A DNA stretch of 64,000 bases from Phaeobacter sp. CECT 5382. Its GTDB lineage: Bacteria > Pseudomonadota > Alphaproteobacteria > Rhodobacterales > Rhodobacteraceae. Positions 25,686 through 33,718 of this stretch are shown piece after piece. A program made the position numbers and the translations under genes. The stretch is from NCBI RefSeq assembly GCF_001457775.1, contig NZ_CYSG01000007.1, positions 62,001-126,000 of the forward strand, written 5' to 3'. The notes beneath the pieces were generated by a model. The model did not search any database. It saw only the letters and a list, made by a program, of their open reading frames with translations, and was not told where the DNA came from. Position 1 is the stretch's first letter, and each line of letters starts with the position of its first letter.

Positions 25686-26456
25686 TCAGATCTTGGGATC
25701 GGGGTTCTCCGTATGGCCATCCACCGCGATCACCTGACCAGACACCAGCCGTGCCGCGTCCGAACCCAGGAAGACCGCCATATTGGCAATGTCACTTGCC
25801 TCCACAAAAGACCGCATCGAAGTCCCCTTGGCATAGCCTTCATAGACGGCATCGCGGGTCATGCCCTTAGCCGCCGCCTCGCGTTCCAGCACGCCTTCCA
25901 TGCGTGCTCCCTCAACGGCACCAGGACAAATCACATTGGCGCGGATGCCATAGGGGCCCAACTCCATCGCCAATGTTTTGGTGAGACCGACCATAGCCCA
26001 TTTGGCGGCCGCATAGGGCGCACGGTTCGGATAGCCATATTGACCAGCGGTTGAAGAGGTCACGATGATTGACCCAGCCCTGGCTGCCTTCATCAGAGGC
26101 GTGGCATGTTTTGCCGCCAGAAACGCCCCCTCCAGATTGACGCTGACGCAATTTCGCCAATCCGCAAGCGCGACGTCCTCGACCAGCGCTGTGGGCCCGG
26201 CAATACCGGCATTGGCACACAGCACGTCCACCCCGCCCCAAACTTCGGAAATCTCAGAAAACAGTGCCTTTACCGCTTCCTCATCCGCCGCATTCGCAAC
26301 CGACCCCCGCCACCCCTGCGGCAGATCCGCCAGGTTGTCAGGGTTGAGGTCAGTGACCCAGACCTCAAACCCAGCCTCGGCAAAACCCTCTGCCATGGCG
26401 CGACCAATCCCGGATCCGCCAGCCGTGATCAGAACCCGCTTTGAGACCTCACTCAT
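25686..26456 (-). CDS. SDR-family oxidoreductase in the carnitine operon
   Basis: A 256-residue short-chain dehydrogenase: cofactor motif TAGGSGIGRAM at the N-terminus, NAG motif (CANAGIAG), a catalytic Ser in TSSTAGQ and YAAAK. The start overlaps the carnitine dehydrogenase stop (ATGA), so it belongs to that operon. The substrate is unknown; oxidation of the other carnitine enantiomer or handling of the acetoacetate-level product are possibilities from context only. Confidence 0.85.
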   Translation of the reverse strand: MSEVSKRVLITAGGSGIGRAMAEGFAEAGFEVWVTDLNPDNLADLPQGWRGSVANAADEEAVKALFSEISEVWGGVDVLCANAGIAGPTALVEDVALADWRNCVSVNLEGAFLAAKHATPLMKAARAGSIIVTSSTAGQYGYPNRAPYAAAKWAMVGLTKTLAMELGPYGIRANVICPGAVEGARMEGVLEREAAAKGMTRDAVYEGYAKGTSMRSFVEASDIANMAVFLGSDAARLVSGQVIAVDGHTENPDPKI

Positions 26457-27925
26457 CTTGGGGCACCAATCGCGCGACCCAACCCGTCTGGGGCTGCCAA
26501 TGCGGCATGGGCTGCGGCCAGCTTCACCAGATTGGCCTCGATATGGGCTGTGGGCGGGGCAGAGCGACGGGTTTTCAGATCCACATGCAAAAGCATATGT
26601 TCCCCGGTCGCAAGCAGACGTTCGCCAGCATACATCTCGTGCCAGAGATGCATCTTCTTGCCCGCCCCCATGATCACCCGGGTTTTCACCTGAATGGCAT
26701 CGCCCGCGTGCACTTCATCGATATGGCGGATATGGGTTTCTGCAGTGAAATAGCTGCCGCCATTGGCAATATATTCCGCATCACAGCCAATGATGGCCAT
26801 CAGCCGGTCAGTGGATTGCGCAAAGGCATCCAGATAGCGACTTTCGGTCATGTGCCCATTATAGTCGGTCCAGTCCAGCGGCACGATCCGGCTCTGCGTC
26901 AAGACAGGCTCGCTAAGGTCCGCGATTTGGTCAATCTTGTTGACCAGCCCAGCGCCGCTTTCAAGGCTCTGGTCATGGGCGTTTTGCAAGGCACCCGTGC
27001 CCCAGTCATTGGCCCCCAAAGCACGCATCATACCCACGAGGTTATCGTCACGAATGCGCTCCATCTCGCGGATCGACAAATGACCGGACTGCGCATCTGA
27101 CTGTCCTGCAATCAGATCCACCAGATCATCTGTGAATTCGGGCACATCCATCAGCTTGGTCCAGGGCGAGGTAAGACAAGGACCAAACTGCGCCATGAAG
27201 TGTTTCATGCCCGCTTCGCCGCCCGCCACCCGGTAGGTGTCAAACAGACCCATCTGGGCCCAGCGAATGCCAAAACCATAGCGGATCGCATTGTCGATCT
27301 CTTCGGTGGTGGCGATGCCGTCCTTGACCAGCCAAAGCGCTTCGCGCCAGACAGCCTCCAGGAAACGATCCGCCACATGCGCGTCGATCTCGTTCTTCAG
27401 ATGCAAGGGGTACATGCCGATGCCCGATAGGATCTCCTTGGCGCGCACAATCACCTGTTCCGTGTTGGCAGGCGTGGTCACGACCTCGGCCAGCGGCAGC
27501 AGGTAAACCGGATTGAACGGATGCGCGACGACGATCTGCCCTGCATTGCCGCGCTTCTTTTGCAGCTCTGATGGCTTGTAGCCCGAAGTAGAAGAGCCGA
27601 TCACCGCATCGCTGTCACAGTGTTTTTCCAGCTCGGCGTAGACTTTTTGCTTCAGATCCAGCCGCTCCGGCACGCTTTCCTGGATCCAGTCCGCGCCAGC
27701 AACGGCCTCGGCAATTGTCTGGTGAAAGCTCAAACCGCCTTCGGCAGGCAGCGCCACATTGCCCAGCCCCGGCAAGGACCGGCGGGCATTGTCCAGCACT
27801 TCGCCTATTTTGCGCGCGGCCTCTGGGTCCGGGTCAAACACCCGCACATCCCAGCCATTAAGCAAGAACCGCGCGGCCCAGCCGCCGCCAATAACACCGC
27901 CACCGATGATTGCTGCTGTTTTCAT
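26453..27925 (-). CDS. L-carnitine dehydrogenase fused to a betainyl-CoA thioesterase-like domain
   Basis: A 490-residue fusion. Residues 1-320 form a 3-hydroxyacyl-CoA-dehydrogenase-like carnitine 3-dehydrogenase: NAD motif GGGVIGGGWA near the start, then SSTSGYKPSEL and AHPFNPVYLLPL. This oxidises L-carnitine to 3-dehydrocarnitine. From about residue 340 a hotdog thioesterase domain follows (LDWTDYNGHMTESRYLDAF). In Pseudomonas the equivalent CdhA and CdhB are separate. ATG 27925 opens the dehydrogenase motif directly; the upstream frame extension is non-coding. A BKACE enzyme gene lies 192 bases upstream. Confidence 0.9.
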   Translation of the reverse strand: MKTAAIIGGGVIGGGWAARFLLNGWDVRVFDPDPEAARKIGEVLDNARRSLPGLGNVALPAEGGLSFHQTIAEAVAGADWIQESVPERLDLKQKVYAELEKHCDSDAVIGSSTSGYKPSELQKKRGNAGQIVVAHPFNPVYLLPLAEVVTTPANTEQVIVRAKEILSGIGMYPLHLKNEIDAHVADRFLEAVWREALWLVKDGIATTEEIDNAIRYGFGIRWAQMGLFDTYRVAGGEAGMKHFMAQFGPCLTSPWTKLMDVPEFTDDLVDLIAGQSDAQSGHLSIREMERIRDDNLVGMMRALGANDWGTGALQNAHDQSLESGAGLVNKIDQIADLSEPVLTQSRIVPLDWTDYNGHMTESRYLDAFAQSTDRLMAIIGCDAEYIANGGSYFTAETHIRHIDEVHAGDAIQVKTRVIMGAGKKMHLWHEMYAGERLLATGEHMLLHVDLKTRRSAPPTAHIEANLVKLAAAHAALAAPDGLGRAIGAPR

Positions 27926-27969
27926 GATTTCACTTCCACTCGCGATTGCCCCGTGCATCTGCACGGGCA

Positions 27970-27997
27970 GCGCCCGACCCTCCCCACGGGAGGGCGC
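27970..27997. other. Inverted repeat in the carnitine operon gap
   Basis: CCCTCCC (27978-27984), loop CAC, GGGAGGG (27988-27994), with alternative outer pairing GCGCCC/GGGCGC. It lies in the 192-base gap between the BKACE gene and the carnitine dehydrogenase gene. It could stabilise or attenuate the transcript; no T-tract. Confidence 0.35.
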
Positions 27998-28117
27998 TTC
28001 GCGTCCTCCCAGGGCCGGGTCCAGCCCTCTGTTCTTTGTCAAAACACCACCTGGTCAGTCCACACGTGCTGCACAGGCGATGCAATGGGGAGCACATATG
28101 CTCCCCAATTTCACTGT

Positions 28118-29035
28118 TTACTTCGCCACTGGTGCGCGTTTGGTCAGGCCCAATTGTTCGCGGACCTCTGCCGGTCCCATCAGCTTGCTGCCCATGTTCT
28201 CGATGATGGTGCCCGCGCGCTCTACCAGCTGGTAGTTCTCGGCCAACACACCTTTGTCCAGCCAAAGATTGTCTTCCAACCCAACCCGCACATTGCCGCC
28301 CGCCAGGATCGCCGCTGCCACATAGGCCATCTGATCACGGCCCAGCGAGAAGGCCGACCAGTTCCAGTCCGCTGGCACATTGTTGACCATAGCCATGAAA
28401 GTGTTCAGGTCATTCGGCGCGCCCCATGGCACCCCCATGCAGAGCTGAACCAAGGCGGGGCTTTGCAGGATGCCCTCTTTTTCCAACTCTTTGGCAAACC
28501 AAAGGTGGCCGGTGTCAAAAGCCTCAATCTCGGGCTTCACACCCAAATCGGCCATCATCTGCCCCATGGCGCGCAACATGCCAGGCGTGTTGGTCATCAC
28601 GTAGTCTGCTTCAGCAAAATTCATGGTGCCACAATCCAGCGTACAGATTTCTGGCAGGCATTCCGCGACATGCGCCATACGGGCTGTGGCCCCGATCATA
28701 TCGGTCCCGGACTCATTCACAGGCAGCGGATTTTCAACATCGCCAAAGACCATATCGCCGCCCATGCCGGCGGTGAGGTTCAGCACCACATCTGTGTCGC
28801 TGTCGCGAATTCGGTCGGTCACTTCGCGGTACAGCGCCAGATCACGCGAGGGCGCTCCGGTCTCGGGATCGCGCACGTGGCAATGCACCACTGCGGCTCC
28901 GGCCTTGGCCGCAGCAATGGCGCTTTCGGCGATTTGTTGCGGCGAGCGGGGCACATGAGGGCTGCGGTCCTGGCTGCCACCAGAGCCGGTGACGGCGCAG
29001 GTGATAAAGACGTTTTTGTTCATATTCAGAGGCAT
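28118..29035 (-). CDS. BKACE-family enzyme, probable 3-dehydrocarnitine cleavage enzyme
   Basis: A 305-residue beta-keto acid cleavage enzyme (DUF849). Zn-binding HCHVRD lies near residue 52, with the family motifs LNLTAGMGG and GGNVRVGLEDNLW. Members condense a beta-keto acid with acetyl-CoA to give acetoacetate and a new CoA ester. In carnitine operons the substrate is 3-dehydrocarnitine and the product betainyl-CoA (CdhC). The substrate is inferred from the adjacent fused carnitine dehydrogenase/thioesterase. ATG 29035 is preferred because GAGGA lies eight bases upstream. Confidence 0.87.
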   Translation of the reverse strand: MPLNMNKNVFITCAVTGSGGSQDRSPHVPRSPQQIAESAIAAAKAGAAVVHCHVRDPETGAPSRDLALYREVTDRIRDSDTDVVLNLTAGMGGDMVFGDVENPLPVNESGTDMIGATARMAHVAECLPEICTLDCGTMNFAEADYVMTNTPGMLRAMGQMMADLGVKPEIEAFDTGHLWFAKELEKEGILQSPALVQLCMGVPWGAPNDLNTFMAMVNNVPADWNWSAFSLGRDQMAYVAAAILAGGNVRVGLEDNLWLDKGVLAENYQLVERAGTIIENMGSKLMGPAEVREQLGLTKRAPVAK

Positions 29036-29168
29036 TTTGGTTTTCCTCGCAATGTACAGGGTTTTGCCTAGAGTTATCCCCAGGCTCTTCCCCAGATTCC
29101 TATTTGCTTCACTTGCCACTGTGCCTCAGCATTTGCGCAGACAGTTTACACCAAGCGAATCGAAGTTG

Positions 29169-30206
29169 ATGAAATCCGCAAAAAACATCCTGCAGCCCGA
29201 ACATCGCCCGCTGAAAACAGCGGTGCTGGTGCTTGATGAATGCAACACGCTTTCCTTTGCGGCCGCGGTTGACCCGATGCGCGCCGCCAACCGTCTGGCC
29301 GGGCGCTGCGTCTTTGACTGGGACTATGTCAGTGCCACCGAAGACCAGCCGATGCTGACCAGTGGCCTCACCGTGCCGGGCTTTCCGCTGGCCCGCCTTG
29401 AAGACTGCGAGCTATTGATCGTGGTGGCTGGCTTTCAGCTGGCACGACAGGCTACCCCCAGCCTGCTGGCCGGTCTGCGCCGCTTGGCCGCCAAAGGTAC
29501 CACCATTGCCGGCATCGATGGCGGCCCCTGGCTGATGGCAGAGGCTGGCCTGCTCGAAGGCCATCCCGCCACCACTCACTGGGAAGACCTGGAGAATTTC
29601 GCCGGCCGCTTCCCTGATGTGGACTGCCGCAACGACCGTTTTACCGTCTCCGAAGGCCGTCTGACCTCTGGCGGCGCCACCCCGGCGATCGAGATGATGC
29701 TGCATATCATCAGCACCCGTCATGGGGCCGGTTTTGCCGCCCGCGTCGCCGGATTGTTCCTCTACGATGGCCCGGCAGCGCCAGCACGCCCGCAAAGCCG
29801 CCTGGGCAACCACAAGCACAATGCCCTCACCGCCAAGGCCAATGCCCTGATGGAGGCAGCCCTGGACGAGCCCCTGACGCTCTCCACCATTGCCGACCGC
29901 CTGGGCACCAGCCCTCGCAGCCTGCAGCAACAGTTCCGCCTGCGTCTCAACACCACGCCGCAGGACCACTATCTGCAGCTGCGCCTCTCTGAGGCCCGCC
30001 GCCTGGTCAGCGACACGGATCTCTCCTTGATGGAGGTGGCTTTGGCCACGGGTTTCACCTCCCCCTCCAGCTTTGCCCGCGCCTTCCGGGTGGCCCATGG
30101 CACATCAGCGCGTGAGCTGCGGCAAAATCGCGACGCCATCAGCCGCGCCAGCCTGAGATCCTCAGGCCAGCCACGCCCGGAAACACCGCGCCCCACCACA
30201 CATTAG
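29169..30206 (+). CDS. GlxA-type AraC-family regulator, CdhR-like
   Basis: A 345-residue regulator with an N-terminal DJ-1/PfpI-like (class I glutamine amidotransferase fold) domain, about residues 15-180, and a C-terminal AraC double helix-turn-helix (DRLGTSPRSLQQQF... and VALATGFTSPSSFARAFR). This is the architecture of CdhR and GbdR, which activate carnitine and glycine betaine genes. It is divergent from the carnitine operon with 133 bases between starts. ATG 29169 is chosen; the longer upstream frame overlaps the divergent gene and is unlikely. Confidence 0.87.
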   Translation: MKSAKNILQPEHRPLKTAVLVLDECNTLSFAAAVDPMRAANRLAGRCVFDWDYVSATEDQPMLTSGLTVPGFPLARLEDCELLIVVAGFQLARQATPSLLAGLRRLAAKGTTIAGIDGGPWLMAEAGLLEGHPATTHWEDLENFAGRFPDVDCRNDRFTVSEGRLTSGGATPAIEMMLHIISTRHGAGFAARVAGLFLYDGPAAPARPQSRLGNHKHNALTAKANALMEAALDEPLTLSTIADRLGTSPRSLQQQFRLRLNTTPQDHYLQLRLSEARRLVSDTDLSLMEVALATGFTSPSSFARAFRVAHGTSARELRQNRDAISRASLRSSGQPRPETPRPTTH

Positions 30207-30384
30207 TCCGATGCCTCGCGTACCCGGCCCGCACAAATCCCGGGTCAAGGGCCGCTGCGCGGTCCTGCCCAGCAGGGTTTACCCTTGAGACGGAATTTAT
30301 GCGGCGGAATTTGCGGGGTTATACTTGCGCTGGCCTCTGAAGGGCAGACCTGCTCCTCAGAGGCGTCTCAGCAGCTTTTCTTTT

Positions 30385-30405
30385 GCGCCGCGCAAAGCGC
30401 GGCGC
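30385..30405. other. Perfect GC-rich hairpin
   Basis: GCGCCGCGC (30385-30393), loop AAA, GCGCGGCGC (30397-30405), nine perfect pairs. It lies in the 278-base gap between the convergent cdhR-like and aldo/keto reductase genes and may end either transcript. On the minus strand it is followed by A-rich, not T-rich, sequence. Nothing else is visible in the gap. Confidence 0.45.
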
Positions 30406-30484
30406 CGGGCCCAACAGTGCGCGGGCATGAAATGCACGCAGAACTGGCGGGAGCCACTCCCTTTCGAGTTTTAAGAGGGCATGG

Positions 30485-31528
30485 CTAGTAGGGCATAGGA
30501 TGGGCGCGATGCGCCTGATCAATCTCTTCCAGAACGTCCTGCGACAGCTCCAACGCCACCGATTTCAGCGCGTGTTCCAGCTGGTCCTGTCGGGTGGCCC
30601 CAAAGATGGCAGAAGCCATGAAGGGCCGCGTGCGGCACCAGGCCAGCGCCATGTGCACCGGATCCAGCCCATGGCGGCGGGCAATCTCCAGATAGGCATC
30701 AACCGCACCGTAGACGCGGGGTGAATGGCGCCCGCCCAGCTCTGGCACCAGTGATTTGCGTGACCCTTCTGGCACCGCACCTTGCTGATACTTCCCGGTC
30801 AGCAAGCCAGTCCCCAACGGCGAAAACGCCAAAAGTCCGACATCCTCGTTGACACTCAGCTCTGCCAGGTCGGTGTCATACATGCGACAAAGCAGCGAGT
30901 ATTCGTTCTGGATTGAGGCCACCCGTGGCCCCACGCCCTCTTCCGCCAGCCGCAACCATTGCGCCGTGCCCCACGCACTTTCATTGCTCAGACCAAAGGC
31001 CCGGATCGTGCCCCGGTCCACCTGTGCCTGCAGCGCCTCCAGGCAGTCGCGCATATTGTCGAGAGTCTCTTCGCGATTCTGGCTTGAAGGATCAAAGCTC
31101 CAGTTTTTGCGAAACATATAGCTGCCGCGATTGGGCCAGTGGAACTGATAGAGATCAATGTAATCCGTCTTCAACCGCTTCAGCGAGCCTTCGATGGTGC
31201 TGGCAATGGTCTTGGACGTAATCGCTTCGCCGTCGCGCACTGCCGCAAGGCCTTCGCCGGAATGTTTGGTCGCGAGGATGTATTCCGCCCGCCGCCCGGT
31301 CTTTTCGTGCCAGCTGCCCAGGATCTCTTCGCTGCGGCCAATGGTTTCCTTGCTGACCGGATTGACCGGATACATCTCGGCGGTATCAACAAAATTCACC
31401 CCAGCCGCCAGCGCATAGTCGATCTGGGCATGCGCCTCAGCTTCGGGTGTCTGCGTGCCAAAGGTCATGGTTCCAAGGCAAAGTTCCGACACCATCATAC
31501 CGGTGCGTCCAAGCGGGTTCATCTTCAT
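30485..31528 (-). CDS. Aldo/keto reductase (Tas-like)
   Basis: A 347-residue NADP(H)-dependent (alpha/beta)8-barrel oxidoreductase. It shows the family N-terminus (LGRTGMMVSELCLGTMTFG), FVDTAEMYP with the catalytic Asp and Tyr, the Lys in LATKHSG and the His of YQFHWPNRG. It resembles E. coli Tas and YghZ-type proteins. The substrate is unknown. It is a single gene. Confidence 0.9.
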   Translation of the reverse strand: MKMNPLGRTGMMVSELCLGTMTFGTQTPEAEAHAQIDYALAAGVNFVDTAEMYPVNPVSKETIGRSEEILGSWHEKTGRRAEYILATKHSGEGLAAVRDGEAITSKTIASTIEGSLKRLKTDYIDLYQFHWPNRGSYMFRKNWSFDPSSQNREETLDNMRDCLEALQAQVDRGTIRAFGLSNESAWGTAQWLRLAEEGVGPRVASIQNEYSLLCRMYDTDLAELSVNEDVGLLAFSPLGTGLLTGKYQQGAVPEGSRKSLVPELGGRHSPRVYGAVDAYLEIARRHGLDPVHMALAWCRTRPFMASAIFGATRQDQLEHALKSVALELSQDVLEEIDQAHRAHPMPY

Positions 31529-31734
31529 CGCGCGTTCCTTCTCTTGACGGTTGCCGTAGCGGCCTCTTGCTCAGCCTGCTGTTCTGAACGGCGACCTTAA
31601 CCTGCCCTGTTCCAGGTGCAAGCGCTGCAGTCTGAGCATCTTGTACTCCCTTGCAGAATAAGAGAGCTTAGCCGCCAAATCCGCTCCGCATCTGCAGCTG
31701 GAGTACAACCCACAGTGTCCGAAAGGAAGCACCT

Positions 31735-32136
31735 ATGGCGCAGAACATCACCAAGGGTATTAAGGCCCTGCTGGCCGAGGCCAGTCACGTTGTCACCACC
31801 ATGTCGGTGGCCGAAGCCAAAGAGAAGGCGCAGGATCCATCTTACGTCTTTGTTGATCTGCGCGACATTCGTGAGTTGCAGCGTTCGGGCTTGATTCCCG
31901 GCGCGTTTTCCTGCCCGCGTGGCATGCTGGAATTCTGGATCGATCCGGACAGCCCCTATCACAAGCCGGTTTTCAATCAGGACAAAACCTATGTGTTTTA
32001 CTGCGCCAGCGCCTGGCGGTCGGCGCTCAGCGCCAAACAGGCGATGGAGATGGGACTGGCACCGGTGATGCATCTCGAAGGCGGCTTCACCGCCTGGGAG
32101 AAAGAAGGTGGGCCCATCGTCCCCCGCAGCAGCTGA
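31735..32136 (+). CDS. Rhodanese-like sulfurtransferase
   Basis: A 133-residue single-domain rhodanese. The active-site loop is C90-A-S-A-W-R, with the preceding FVDLRD and the ending LEGGFTAWEKEGGP typical of the fold. Such proteins transfer sulfane sulfur to thiophilic acceptors; the physiological partner is not evident. A good ribosome site (AAAGGA) precedes the start. A GC-rich hairpin follows the stop. Confidence 0.9.
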   Translation: MAQNITKGIKALLAEASHVVTTMSVAEAKEKAQDPSYVFVDLRDIRELQRSGLIPGAFSCPRGMLEFWIDPDSPYHKPVFNQDKTYVFYCASAWRSALSAKQAMEMGLAPVMHLEGGFTAWEKEGGPIVPRSS

Positions 32137-32159
32137 TGGCGCGATCTTCATGATTTCCC

Positions 32160-32191
32160 GCATGCACCGCTGACAGATCTGCGGTGCATGC
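32160..32191 (+). terminator. Hairpin downstream of the rhodanese gene
   Basis: GCATGCACCGC (32160-32170) pairs perfectly with GCGGTGCATGC (32181-32191) around a ten-base loop, 24 bases after the rhodanese stop. There is no T-tract, but the position suits transcript termination before the SOS-type promoter. Confidence 0.55.
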
Positions 32192-32231
32192 AGCTCCACT
32201 GAAACGCGCAGGAAAAACGCACTAAGAAACA

Positions 32232-32260
32232 TTGAGAACAAAAAGTGAACAGTGTATGAT
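32232..32260 (+). promoter_or_regulatory. SOS promoter: LexA box overlapping -35/-10 elements
   Basis: GAAC-N7-GAAC (32236-32250) is the alphaproteobacterial LexA box read on the opposite strand (GTTC-N7-GTTC). TTGAGA (32232-32237) and TATGAT (32255-32260) form -35 and -10 elements with an exact 17-base spacer, so LexA would cover the promoter. The start point would fall about at the ATG of the imuA-like gene. Confidence 0.75.
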
Positions 32261-32266
32261 TTCCCC

Positions 32267-32950
32267 ATGTCGACTCACCTGCTCTCCCGCCACAGCCATA
32301 CCCCCCGCGCCAGCCTCTCTTTGCTTGCAGACATCAGTCTGACCTGGGGGCGCGCCCATGAGGTCTGCGGACCGGCCCGCCGTAGCTTTGCCGCCTGGCT
32401 GGCCAGCGCAACCCGCGGGCCGGTTATATGGATTTCCACCACTTGGGAGGGGCATTCTCTCAATCCCGATGGGATGATGGATTTTGTTGACCCTGCCCGG
32501 TTTCTTTTTGTCACCGCCAGTCGCCGCGAAGATCAACTCTGGGCACTGGAAGAAGCGCTAAGGTCAGGGGCCGCACCGCTGGTGGTGGCCGACCTAGCGG
32601 CCCCACCTGCCATGACGCCAGTGCGTCGCCTGCATCTGGCGGCGGAACAGGGCGGCGCGTCTGGACCAGCCCCGTTGGGGCTGCTGCTGACCCCGAATCA
32701 AGGTGGCGCTGCTGGGATCGAAAGCCGCTGGCACATGCGTGCCGCCCACAACGGCCAGCGCCGGATCTGGCACTTGGAGCGCCTGCGCGCCCGCAGCCAG
32801 CCCCCGGCCAGCTGGCGGCTGGAACAGAAAGCCCCGCGCATGGCGCTACAAATCTGCCCAGACGGATCACACCAGCCAACAGCGACAACACAAGGCGCCT
32901 CCCAGAATGCCTTCCCGTATGCCTTCCCGGGGCCACAAACAGCATCGTGA
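32267..32950 (+). CDS. ImuA-like SOS mutagenesis protein, orphan
   Basis: A 227-residue protein resembling ImuA, the RecA/SulA-related partner of ImuB and DnaE2 in damage-induced mutagenesis. The likeness is in the order GRAHEVCGPAR, WALEEALRSGAAPLVVADL, RRLHLAAE and a C-terminal SRWHMRAA...WHLERLRAR. No imuB or dnaE2 follows; the next gene is an unrelated yceI. A LexA box and promoter lie immediately upstream. There is no ribosome site and the predicted transcript begins at the ATG, suggesting a leaderless message. GTG 32252 in frame would lie inside the -10 region, so it is rejected as start. Confidence 0.75.
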   Translation: MSTHLLSRHSHTPRASLSLLADISLTWGRAHEVCGPARRSFAAWLASATRGPVIWISTTWEGHSLNPDGMMDFVDPARFLFVTASRREDQLWALEEALRSGAAPLVVADLAAPPAMTPVRRLHLAAEQGGASGPAPLGLLLTPNQGGAAGIESRWHMRAAHNGQRRIWHLERLRARSQPPASWRLEQKAPRMALQICPDGSHQPTATTQGASQNAFPYAFPGPQTAS

Positions 32951-33010
32951 TCCTACAACCTCTATCGGCGTTTCTGAATTTCGCTAAGATAGAGCAGAGG
33001 AGACCACATT

Positions 33011-33637
33011 ATGCGCACCGCCCCCACACCTATCACAGGGCGCAAAATCAACAGACGCCAAGCTCTATTCGGGGCTGGTGCCGTTGCGGTCTTGCCTGCA
33101 AGGCTTTGGGCTAAATCAGCTGACTACCTGCTGGATCCGCACGAAACTAAAGTAGGATTTGGCTTTCGGCTAAACGGCATCTGGCAAACTGGCAGGATGC
33201 CCATTGCCGCCTCGTCAGTAGACCTGGCCCCCAGTCAATTACAGGCTACAAAAGTCGCCGTCTCTCTGAATGCTCGCGCCGCGAGGACCGGCTTGATTTT
33301 TGCCACCCAGGCGATGAAAAGCCCGGACGTGCTTGACGTGGAGCGCTATCCGACAATTGCCTTCACATCGCGCAGGATCCGCCTTGGCCCGGACCGGCGC
33401 TTGTCTCGCGGGGCTGAGATCATCGGTGATCTGACCCTGCGTGGCATTACCCGCCCCGTCGCCCTGCAGGCCGCTTTGTATCGTCCGGCAGGGACAGACC
33501 CGGATGATCTCAGCCGTCTTGATTTCACCCTGACCGGGCAGATCAGTCGAAGGGCATTTGGAGCCACCGGTTTTGCGGCCCTGGTGCAGGACAAAATACG
33601 CCTTAACATTCAGGCCAGCCTCAAACGCCAAACATAA
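33011..33637 (+). CDS. YceI family protein with Tat-like signal
   Basis: A 208-residue protein whose C-terminal 170 residues match the YceI lipocalin-like fold: LDPHETKVGFGF, then VLDVERYPTIAFTS and GDLTLRGITRPVAL. YceI-fold proteins bind isoprenoid or other amphipathic molecules in the periplasm. The N-terminus carries a twin-arginine pattern (NRRQALFG followed by a hydrophobic stretch ending near LWA), suggesting Tat export of the folded protein. GGAGACC lies just before the ATG. It stands alone between imuA-like and MFS genes. Confidence 0.85.
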   Translation: MRTAPTPITGRKINRRQALFGAGAVAVLPARLWAKSADYLLDPHETKVGFGFRLNGIWQTGRMPIAASSVDLAPSQLQATKVAVSLNARAARTGLIFATQAMKSPDVLDVERYPTIAFTSRRIRLGPDRRLSRGAEIIGDLTLRGITRPVALQAALYRPAGTDPDDLSRLDFTLTGQISRRAFGATGFAALVQDKIRLNIQASLKRQT

Positions 33638-33718
33638 AGAGCAGAAAAGGCCCCGATGCGACATTCGCGTCGAAAAACAGCTTGCCTTCACCCGGATCAG
33701 CAGCGTTGATGCCCAATC

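Noticed and set aside
27620-29071. Long 483-codon plus-strand open frame across the carnitine genes
   Set aside because: It is antisense to two well-recognised enzymes, has His/Gln-rich shadow composition and no domain.
30385-30405. Rho-independent terminator for the aldo/keto reductase
   Set aside because: The stem is perfect, but on the minus strand it is followed by A-rich sequence rather than a T-tract, so it is listed only as a hairpin.
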